Source of the DNA: Lophius americanus
Taxonomy: Eukaryota; Chordata; Actinopteri; Lophiiformes; Lophiidae
Assembly: GCA_037951165.1 (NCBI GenBank)
Contig: JBBDHG010000026.1
Span: forward strand, 671,501 to 735,500
Length of the DNA stretch: 64,000 nt
Direction of reading: 5' to 3'
Shown here: positions 30,880-42,800 of the stretch, one piece after another
Layout: each line of letters starts with the position of its first letter
Position numbering within the stretch: the first letter of the stretch is position 1
Notes under the pieces: generated by a model
Told to the model about the DNA's origin: nothing
The model's input: the letters and a program-made list of their open reading frames with translations, nothing else
The model's database searches: none
Program-made: the position numbers and the translations under genes

Positions 30880-33800
30880 CTGCGGGTGGTAAAGAACAGT
30901 GTAATAACAAAGTTATAACTGTTCTCTTCCTTATGGAGGCATTATATGCTTTCCACAAACTGCTTTTACCTGACATGGCGGATGTGTGAGAGCAACATGA
31001 GCAGGTGGGCGAGGCGGGTGTACTGTTGGCGGAAGGTGAGGCCGGTTTTGGCAATGGCCCACACGAGAGCATCCGTAACCGCATCCAGGAGGTGGAGTAG
31101 CTTGGATCGACTCTGCAGATCCTCATTGCCCTCTGAGGAGCTGATGCACATGTCTGGTAACACACAAATAAAACACTAGAATTAATTTAAGCTATTAGAT
31201 GAAAAATCACATTTATAATGGGACTACTCATTTGAATTTCAGAATATACCTTAATTTGATCGGTTGCTGTATTTCTCTGTAATTTTCCAGCAAATCTTGT
31301 CTTAATATCAATAAATACACATTTAAGAGTAAGGAACATGGCAGACGATTTAAGTCTCAGGTGTGTGACCTACTATAAAGTGGACGAAAGTACAAAGATA
31401 GGATTTAATAATGCAGCAATCGTTTTTTTTTTTTAAATATGGGGGTTGAAGTAACATCTGAAAGAACGCCACTGCTCCCGACAATATAAAAGAATAGCAT
31501 GTTGGAGGCAGAGCAGTCCAGCACAGCGGGAAAAATCTCAATTCCATCATAGTGCATCAACATCATGAAGTCAGAGGTACATCGACAGTCCGCCCGCGAC
31601 CACGTGTGAAGACCCACAGTCAGAACCCTCATGAACAGGGTCTGACCCCTACATACAGAAGAGAATCCACAAGTACGATTGTCTGGTGTCTGAATGCTCA
31701 GGGTAGATGTTGAATATGTGATTGTCTTAAACGGAACTACTTGAGGATGCAAAACAAATTTCCGTGTGTTAGTTGTTTTTACGGTGGGCGACAGGAGCAA
31801 ACACACTGTAACTTAAGAGAACATATGCCAATAGGTAAAACACAAGAAACTAAAGTACACATCTTCATCAAAAAAAGCTTTTACGAAGGACACCTAATAG
31901 TTAAAAAAAAAAAATTTTAATGCCTTATTTAGCGAATAAAACCGATATAATACACAAATATTTCGTGCTATTGTGATTAGCCATGCTAGCTTCGCTCAAC
32001 TTTCCTGGGCCGTGCGGTCATGTGACTTAGAATAGAACAATAATCAACATTACCCACAGCACGGTATTCAAAGCTAAAACAAAGCAGCTGTTGTACGTGA
32101 CGTTCTGACCTTTGTGTTTATGTTGCCATGGCGACAACAGAAGGCAGTATGGTGGTAAAGAAGTTTCTTAAGTATGTATAATACACCTTGTTTGCTCTAG
32201 CGTTGGGTAGTGCGTATGTTAGGGTCGTTAAGTTTATTTGTTGTTTTTGCGATTTCGTTTTATTCTAAGTCACATGACCGCATGACCATGTAGGAAAAAA
32301 AAACTAGCACGGCTATTCAAAATATTATATTGATGAAGAGGTTTTCTGTATTTGTTTGTATTTTGTTTATTTGGAGGTGTTCTCCTAAGTTGCTGGCGTT
32401 GGCCCCTGTCGGCCACCGTAGTTTCAGTTGTATCGTATCACTTTGGAGACAACTGGCACTCATGAAAGACCATCTCCATTAAAGGACTGCATTGCTGTTG
32501 GGATTCCACGAGACCCAGTGCAAGTCCCACAGGAACGGGTGAATCCACACTGGCAATGAGTGGGAAGGAACACACCATGGATTTTACAAAACCCCTAACC
32601 AAAAAGATGGAGTCAAAAATGGATTTACCAAAATGGAGAAAGGTCGGTCTGACTGTTGTTGAATCTTCTCGTTTTTCAGACAAAGATAAAGAGAGCTATT
32701 TTTCATTTAGTTTTTTTTGCAACAAAAGTGGAGATGCCGACGTGCAGCAGGCATCAATCTTATGTGGACATACTTGCTTCCTACTCTCTGGCCAACTATG
32801 CTCGTTAAATGGTAACGGATTACTTAATTATTTGTCTGAATAAAATACACGGAATTAGAATGTTTTGGTCATATTTGGTCAACTAAAGGCCCGATTTGGG
32901 TTAGAATTGGAATAATCCATACTTTTCTTTTTTGGGACAAGTGGATCTTAACAGATGTGTTATGTTTTTCATCTAGGGAGCGGGTGGGACTGGACTCTGC
33001 AGAATTGGGCAGGAGCGCAAGAAAAACACTTCAGCCCGGGATGGACGGTTTAGAAATCCCCCGGGAGTGGGTGGGAGTTCAGAGCAGAGAGTACAAAAAA
33101 GTACATTTCAAAACAATTTGAAATCATCTGAAGCATGATGGAGCATGACAACCTGCGCTCATGCTGGGCATGATGGTATGACCGTGTGAGGATCACGTTT
33201 TTCCAGTTTCTTGAGGACAACGATGTCACCGGTCTTGACTGGCCATAGAAAAAACCCTAGGTTTGGTTGTGAGTGAGTGAGTGAGTGAATATGAGAGTGT
33301 GAACTTTCTCCGCACACTCTGCAGCAACTCTGACTGAACGGTGGGCCGCCATCCCACGCGATGACATCATCAGGAGGTTTTGCGGGTCCATGAAGAGGAG
33401 GATTACCGGCGTTATCAATGCTGACTGGTTTTGCTACCGACTCAATCAAGATATTAATTTCAAATCAAAATGATGCTTTAAAAATTCCGCGAGTGCATTT
33501 GGACTGTTCGCTCAGCTGGTGTCTCTAAAACAGCTTTCAGTTTGAAAAGTCCTCACTTTTTATACTGAAAACAGTTGAACCATGAAAGCATCCCATGATG
33601 CGACCCTGGTTTCCCTGCGTTGGCAAACAGAAACATAAGTCAGACATTAATTAGCCCGCTGAGTAACGTCTCACCAGGGTGGTGTTGGTTCTCGCTCATC
33701 CTCTCTCGCTACCCACCGAGTTCACGTTGGGGTTTTCACTGGTGAGTAATAAAACTACGCCCCCCCCCCCCTTGCCAACGCTGTGCAGACTCCTCAAAGA

Positions 33801-36800
33801 TGATCATTACATGCTGAGAGACCAATCAAACACTCAGTGTTTCACCTACTGCAGCATCGCGCGCACATGCCGAGGACACGGCGTGTGCGCCCACGCAAAC
33901 GTGGTTACTCACTGGAGTTGAGGAGGATCATGGCCTTGAGGCAGACGTACTCCTCCCTCTGGAGTTTGAGCTCTCTCACTCTGGACGTGGCCGCTATCAG
34001 CATATCAAAGATCTCCACGAAGCCCTGAACACAGCTCCCCTCGTCTCTGCCAAACAAAGACACAAACACAGTGCTGTGATAAAGTATTGCCCCCCCCCTC
34101 CCCATTTGACCTGATGCTAAACTCCCTTATCGCCGGAACAAATGTAACATGAAACAAAAGGTTACCTGAGGAAAAATAGAACGCAGGTTTTTATGTCTTT
34201 TTCCCTTGTTTGCATGGATACTTATATTTTATGCCAAGACTGGTAAAAAACAATCTTAAATAAAAAAAAATTAAATGGATATTTCAATAAGTAAAACAGA
34301 ATTTCCCATTCCTAAATCTTTGTGTGTGCGTTTTATGAACCCAGTAGCAAGCTGAAAAACTTCTGATGAATGGAGATTAGTTTCTGACATCACTGTGGTG
34401 GAATTTTGATCCTCTGCTCTCGTCAGTACTGAATTATTTCAGACACATTGGAGGGTTTGTGGCCGGTCCCACCGCAGCATTCCTACGAGGTTCTGGTCTG
34501 GAGTTTGACTTGGCCATTCCAAAACTTTCTCAGAGGTGGACTCACTCTTCTACATGGGATCAGTTTTCCTGAATGACGCGGTTGTAGATCAGCTTAAACA
34601 ACTGATGACCTGACATTCTCCTTCAGAAGATTCCCTCAATTTCAGCTAGATTTACAGCAGATAAAGAAACCCCATCTTTACTTAAGTCTCATGTCGGTCT
34701 CCTTTTAGTTTGTCCATAATTCCAACAGTTTATTATTAGATACATTCAAAAATAAAGCTTTTTCACAGGCAACTACTCCTGATATTGTAAATCCATTCTA
34801 ACAGATTAGGCAGGTGTAATCTGACACTTTGGATAGATTCTGTGTATGTTTTAAGACCCACACATTCATGGTGGACGCTGAGTTATATTCAACATTTGCG
34901 ACACAACAGATTTCAATGACAAGTTGCAAATGGAGCAGAAGATTCCAGGGGTGAGAAATAGAGTTTTGAGTTCCTCTGTCTTTTACAATCCACGACTATC
35001 CACTACTGATTTCATCTTTATGCTATTAATTACCAGTAACTAACCAGAAAACATGCTAATTCATCAGATTTAACTACCGCAAAATATATGACGCAGGTGA
35101 AGAATTAAGGTAAACCTGCTGATCCAACAGTATAACAATATCTATAACCAATAATAACATTCTGCATAGTAAGCAGATTTTCTTCTGTACCTCTACTTAC
35201 GCTGATACATGAGAAAATAGCATTATTGGATTTTTTACTGTAATAGACATAAATTGTCTGAATACTTGTTCCACCACAGAATAATTCATTTTCCCATGAC
35301 TCATGCTTTGCACCATTTTGTAGCTATAATTCTGAAAGCCTACACAAATAACACATGTATACTTGTTGGATCAGATGAGGTCACTTTGTTTCAGCTTCTG
35401 AAGCATCTAAACTCCAGCAGATACCTCTTGGTTAAGGGAAGTAAGGGCATAGATAAAGCTCCTTGTATAGTCAGTTTCATCACTGACAATCTGTGGAAAA
35501 ACCTACTGAACGGAGATTAATTCACTAGAAACTTAATCCAAGCTGCACACTAGCAGCACATTTTACAAAATAACACCTCACCAAAGCAAAAAAGCATGTC
35601 CTCCATAGTTCTAGGCAGTTTGTGTCGCAGGCTCTGACTACTAACAATGAAAACACCGTTGTGAGGCAGTATGTAATGATGACAGACCGGCCCTTTAATC
35701 AAGCTTGTCAGGTGATTTATTAGTGTTATTTTCAGCGGTAGTACCTGCTCAGGCTGAGGTCAGGGGAGAAGATGAGGTGTCCCGGGTGGTCCACTGACCT
35801 CCACATCAGACCGATCATCAGCACCTCCAGCCAGCAGCACTCCAACAAGTGAACCTGGTCCAAGAGACTGAGCTCTATGAAGCCTGAGAGAAGACAGATA
35901 TGATGTTCCACAGGAAATGAGGATACTGTGTGAATGAATGCATCTTTTTTGCAAAATACTATAGCACTAAAAATATAAATCAATACCATATAATGTCAGC
36001 CTTCTAGCAGGCAGATTCTAACACATCCTGCAGGGAACCACTGAAAATAGCAGGTCATTGATTCCCCAGATGCCAGGGAGCTGAAAAAAAATGCTTCAAA
36101 AACTGTCAAACAAGAAAACAGAACAAGAAATACAAAACAAGTGTGACGGCAGAGCAAAGAAACAGACAAAGTGATGATAATCAAGAGGAACAAGTGAAGT
36201 ACGCAAGGAAACGTAAATGGATCTTTGTAGAAAACCACGCCAGTCTTTTCGCAGACTGACCGAATAAACAAAGTCACATCATCTGCAAAGAGCAAATATG
36301 AAATTTTGACATCAAGACAGATACTTTCCTCACTGCAAATGGACCTGGAGATCCTCTACGTTCACATGACAATCAGGAAGTGAGACAGGAGGAGGCCCCG
36401 ACGGAGTCTAACCCCCACAGAATGTGTCTGACTTTGTGTCGAGAATATGACCACAATTCAACAGCCTGGTGTGAAAACAGCAGCTTCCAACTGCAATTGG
36501 TCAGAGTGACGTGTGACCCATGAGGTCATCAGGTCAATATAAGGAGCCCAGCTTAAAAGAAAACCAGCCCCTCCAGTTCTCTTCCCTAACGCCATCCAGT
36601 TGCGGTCTGCAACTGTTCTAAGCTCTCCGTGTTAGTGTGTTCCATCCAGAACCACTGACAACTACTTCCTTTGGCAGGACTGCGAAGGATCTGCGTAATA
36701 ACCGAGACACCGAGGAACTGGAATCAAGCATTAACACTGCAACTGATCTGCAACGAGGACCAACAATTGGATCTGGAACAAGAACTCCTTCCCAGCTTGG

Positions 36801-39800
36801 CTCAACTCCAACCAATGGACTCACTTGCCAACAGACCAGTTGTCCTTCATTGGACTGGGTCCACTAGGCATGGAACAGAACCACTATCAAGGCCTAGAAA
36901 CTTGATTGTAACGATTGTGATTTGGAGAAGTTTCTTGCCCTGATTAGTTAGGTACTTTGAGATGGATCCAATATCTGGGTTTGATAATTCACTGCCTGCT
37001 AGTATCTATTTCCATTTCTTACTAACTTGCTAACTTGGCACCTTTTCTCAACGACCGTCTCTGATATTTAACCTTATCCACAAAGTCAATCAGACAAGGC
37101 TTCATTCCAGACAAACCGGTGTTCCAACCTTCACACCTCATCTGGCATCTCCCTTTTTTCTGCTTCCCTTGTTCCACACATGCCATGCTGACTACTGACG
37201 GGTATTCTGTGTGGTCATCTAGATCCCTCCCCACTTGTCACGCTGACACACACACATACACACTTGTACTTATATGTATCTACTTAATTATTAATCAGAG
37301 TTCCGTATTGACAGCTATGTACAATTTCATTAAAACTGCTGAGATCTATTGGCCATCAGTTTTCCCTTTTCGAAGGCTGGTGCCCTTGAGGTGGATTTAA
37401 TAATATTCTAATATTAAATCCTGTTATTTAATGTAACTATTGAGTTATTTCTGATAGCCAATAAATCCTTAGAGGCGTTGCACATAAACAGTGTTACACT
37501 GTTATAGGCAGCCTTGATAAATGGTAACCAATATGAGGCGCCCTTCCTTAAATCACAACAGAACTGAAGATTCATAGCAATGACTCCGGTACCTCATATT
37601 CCCACAGTGCTCCCATAAGAACTCCGTGGTGAGCAAGGTGTTGGGCATTTTCAGCATGTTCAGAAGTGGGATGGAGTCGCTGCTCCTTTTGCGTCAAAAG
37701 GAGCTGGTTGAATAGTTCTGATAAGGATGCCTCCAGGACGACTTCCTTTGGAGGTTTTCCAAACACATCCAAGTGGGAGGAGCCTCCAAGGTAGACCCAA
37801 AACATGCTGGAGGAAATGTATATATATCTCATCTGGCCTGGGAACGCTTCGGGAGGAGCTGGAGAGCATTTCAGGTGAGGAAGACGTCGGGAATAAGCGT
37901 CTCAGCCTGCTGTGATCCAACCCCGGAGACATGCAGAAGAACATGGAATGGAATGATAATAATCCTGTCTGCTGTCTTCAGGTCTCTGTGAACACTTCGA
38001 TGAGATTTTTCATATCAGATCCCTTCGCTCCCAGAATGTCAACACAGCAGAATACCGTACGTTTAAAAGAAAAACAACCAGAGAGGAGGCAGAACAACAA
38101 CAACAACAATCCATAATCTGCTTGTGAACAGCTAAATAAGGGTTTGACGTCCGCCAGAGCAAGATTTCATGCATGCATTCAAAACTAGAATGTCCCTTAA
38201 AGTCTGACTGCATGAGCTATCGCACGGATACGTCGCATTTTGGTGTTGAGGCATGAGGAAGACGACCCCTACAAAAATCTATCAACGCGTGCCAAATGTC
38301 AAAGGACACATTTATTGACAGTAGAAACAAATACAGGTTAATATAGTTACCATGTGAACTGTCACGATAACTAAATCTAGTGTGAGCAGAGAAAAATTGA
38401 GCGACGGTGCTTTTCATGTGAATGCTGCTATATATTATATATAATACAACGATAAAGAAGCCTTTAAAGGTAAATACGGCTGACTGAAGGGGTTTTTATT
38501 CAGTTTTTTTATATCCAGTTTAGCTTCAGATATGTGATTTGAGGCCAACTACTTCCTGTAGACAAAACCACAGAATGTACCCATAATACTCCACTGCTAG
38601 TACGACCAGATTAAAGTGTCAAACCACTTGTCAGCAGACGCCAGCCCGCAGGAAATGGCTCTCATTTTCACTGCTTCCTAGGAACAAGCATTTGGGTTTC
38701 ACGTATCTTCCTGAATGAGGGGACAGGTTTACAGGTCACGGCTGAAATCCCCCGACGCTGTGGTTTTGTTGAAGATGCTCAGGGAAGCATTCTGAAATGA
38801 GCACAAAGCCAAATCTGTCTAACACAGACAGAAAGACCATAAAATGGACGTTTGTCGCAGACCATTGTCCACCTTTGATTCAAAACGGTCTGCAAATCAC
38901 TTTTCTTATTCTAAGGACAGGCTAACGCCGAGACAATGACTTTGTCAGGCCGGGTCCTAGAATCAACTTCACAGCTGACTGTGCAGCAACAGAAATGTTA
39001 CGGATGAGAGGCGTGAAAATCTCCAGTTATGCCACTCAGTGTGTGACTGAGGCAGTTCTCACATGAAGATGAAGACGCTTTGTGAAAAGTAAAAACAACA
39101 AGATGCTTTTTGCTGTTTACCTTAGAATCCTGTACCATTACCCTCCATGCATGTGCATAAAAGCTCAAATAAAGACATGATCTTGTCAAAGGTCCAAATA
39201 GTGAATACTTACAACAAACAATAATTTTTTCATAGACTAATTGTGAGGAGATGTTTATGGAATTATAAGATCATTCTCAATGAGACAAGAGTCATAAGTG
39301 TGTGGAAAATCATTTTAACTACCGGCGCCCATGCTGACATTAGGATGAGATGAGATGTAACAAAGCAGGGGAAGCAGCTCACTTGGTTGTGTCCACAAAT
39401 CAAACATAGCCTCTAAGGTTTAGCAGTTAACTTCTTATATCTACATTTTTAATCTCTCCTGGACCAGAAAACCCTCAACTTTTGATTTTGTGGAGATAAA
39501 ATCTACCAGGAAGTTATTTGCCGAGTCTCAAATCCTAAACCAGCTCAAGACTATTTGTTCGCACCAACAGATATTTACAAAATGTAAAAAGCTCATTGCC
39601 AGATGTCACTCCCAAAAAGTTGAATCTTGAACGTCCTCATCTTCATTATGAAAGAGGAGGGGCTTATGAGACTTTCAAGCTTGAGGATGTGGCCGTAAAT
39701 ACACTGTGGCATTGTCCAATTTGAATAACACTTCACTGTCCTAATTCAGACACTACGCAAGTCTGATCGCACATAGTCGTGTAATAATAGTGTAATAATA

Positions 39801-42800
39801 GTGTTATTATACTTCTGTTATTGAGATAAATGACTTGAGACACAGCAGTTGCTCACAGATTATGTCCGTGAGAGAAACAACATAGTTATTAGTATGCTCC
39901 TTTTTTTTGAGCGGTTGCTGAATGTCGCTGTACTCAGGGATTAGAAAACCCAACACACAACATTCAAATCTGATTTATGCCCATTCAGGTAATACCACCG
40001 ATGATGTGATGACTCATATGTTTATGAGTCATCAGCAAAACCATGCAAAACGATGATGATGATTTACCATCTAGATCTATCTTTCATCGAGATACAACGT
40101 CTTTCCTTTCATGGTTTCATGAAATTCATTTGAATGGCTGTGAATCTGGATTAACCCCAAACCATTGCCATTCCCAAAATATGGATTTCTATGTCCTGGA
40201 TAAGGATTATGAACCAGATTATGATCCGGGAAAGGATATATTTTCTCATAGTGGTCAATGCCTCGTTATCTTTGCTCTAAGATAACCTGATACCTTACCC
40301 AATAAGATAAATTAAGATAAATTAAGATAAGAAAAGATGGCTGAAGTATACACTACAAGCATATAATTCTAAATGATGACAAGCTATTAATTAATACACT
40401 TATTGTCACTGGAATTAACGGAAATTTTATTTTGAAATATTTCTATCGTGGTTAACACACCTGGAATCTTCTTGGCCCAGCTGATCATGTGAACCAACTC
40501 TTTGTCAGCCAGGTTGGTGAGCGACATCATGACGTTAGCTTCGGTCAGCGGCCTCTTCATGTCCCTCATGAGGTAGATCTCTGGTGGCTCCGCCTCCATT
40601 ATGCGTTTAATCAGCTGCTCGGAGGTCAGCGCAGGAGGAGACTGGGAGGCGTTTAGCGATGCCGGTGCTGGTCCATTTAACACAGTTGGTCTGGTAGCTC
40701 TGCCCTGTGAGGACTGACGGGTCTCTCGCTTCGGCTGTGGGTTCTTATAGTTCCCGCGCTCCTTTCGCATACCTAAGACAAAAGAAATGGAAAGCCGTCG
40801 TTTGCAGGTTGAAAACTGCGTTAACTCGCTTGTTACCAAGTGGTTAGCAGTTAAATCTTTCTAACAGAGGTCTCATAACATGGAAGAGAACAACCTTTCC
40901 TGGCCAGATTGCCTGATTTGGATCAAACTGCACTGGATATGAAGAGGATGACCCTTCATTATGTGGGGTTATGGCCGAAAAAATAATGTTTTCCAAAATA
41001 AAATCCTCCTAATAAATAAAACATGAATTCCTTATATGAAATATACAACAAATGCACCAAATTTGGATTAAATCAGACAAATTCTTGAAAATTCATTGCC
41101 CCAACATTTTGCAGATAAAGCTCCCCCCTTGTGTCGGAAATCTTAAAAAACTCTGACCTTTCCCAAACTCAATCCAGTTCTTGCTCACATTAAGCTCTAT
41201 GTGGGTACAAAATGTGACCATGATCCATGGAAGGTTTTTGAGTTATTGCATTAACATGAAGGATGTGTTGACGCAACGATAGTGATTACATAATACCTCC
41301 AACACAACATGGACGTGATCATAACAGCATGTTGGTTTACCACGGAAAAACAACGCATGACGGAAACTAGAAGGTCAAAAGGTCAAAAAGTCACTAAGAC
41401 ACTAACCGCACTTGGTCATGCCAACTTCATAGCATTTGCGAAGGCGACAGGCCTGGCAGCTCTTTCGGCGGTTCTTATCGATGGTGCATTGATTGGTTGC
41501 CGGGCAGATGTAGTCATTTTGTCCTGCTGAAACAAAGACGAGGAAGAAGAAGAAGAAGAAGAAGGAAATAAGATTAGGACAAAGATGCACAGTCCTCACA
41601 ATGACCAAGCAAACATCCTTTTAATGTGGCAAGTTTGTTTTGATCACTATCCTGGTCCAGCATGCCTCGCCAAGGACACACAACACACTGACACACAACA
41701 GTCGACAGCAAACAAGCTCCTACGTTCTGATTCTGCTTCTACAGGCAGGTTGAAGGAGGTATATTAATCCATCTTTTTAGGACTATTTTCACATCATTTC
41801 TTGCTCGAGATCCATTAGAAAAAAACAGAAAATCTGTCCCTAATATTCGCAAAATTCATGAAATAGAAAAAAAGTCTGCCTCAAAAATCTGACCTCTGGT
41901 TTAGATTTAAAACCACGATGCATCCTTTGTGACGTAATTGCCAGAGCAATGAGCATTTTTATTCCTGCAAAGCTCAAATTTCCCCACCGAAGGATGAATA
42001 AAGGATTGTCTTATCTTATCCTTTGAGAATGCTGGCGCTTCCAGGTTTGTTTGTTTTTCATTAGAAATCTAGTTTATATCCGTAGGCTGGGAAGTTATTA
42101 TATTCAGATGCACCAAATATGCACTAAAACACACCAACAATTCAAAAATATGGCCTTAAAAAATTTGGGAGCTGAAGCTCCCCCTAGTGTCAAACATATA
42201 CAACCCGCCTTTTCCCAAAATCAGTCCAGTTCTTCCTCGTAATAAGATCTATGTGGGTATTCCATCTGTTTTGGAGTCATGCGTTAACAAGAACGATGCG
42301 GCGGCGATGACGAGCTATTACCCCATACTTTCGGGGATATAATGACGAGAATTGAATGACCTCAGACGCGCTGAACAAAAACTCAACAAACCAATGACAA
42401 AACAAACCAATGACAAAACAAACCAATGACAAAACAAACCAATGACAAAACAAACCAATGACAAAACAAACCAATGACAAAACAAACCAATGACAAAACA
42501 AACCAATGACAAAACAAACAAATGACAAAACAAACCAATGACAAAACAAACCAATGACAAAACAAACCAATGACAAAACAAACCAATGACAAAACAAACC
42601 AATGACAAAACAAACCAATGACAAAACAAACAAATGACAAAACAAACCAATGACAAAACAAACCAATGACAAAACAAACCAATGACAAAACAAACAAATG
42701 ACAAAACAAACCAATGACAAAACAAACCAATGACAAAACAAACCAATGACAAAACAAACAAATGACAAAACAAACCAATGACAAAACAAACCAATGACAA

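Noticed and set aside
40043..40285. 80-codon + strand ORF in an esr2 intron
   Set aside because: No splice sites, family resemblance or coding context; probably chance in AT-rich DNA.
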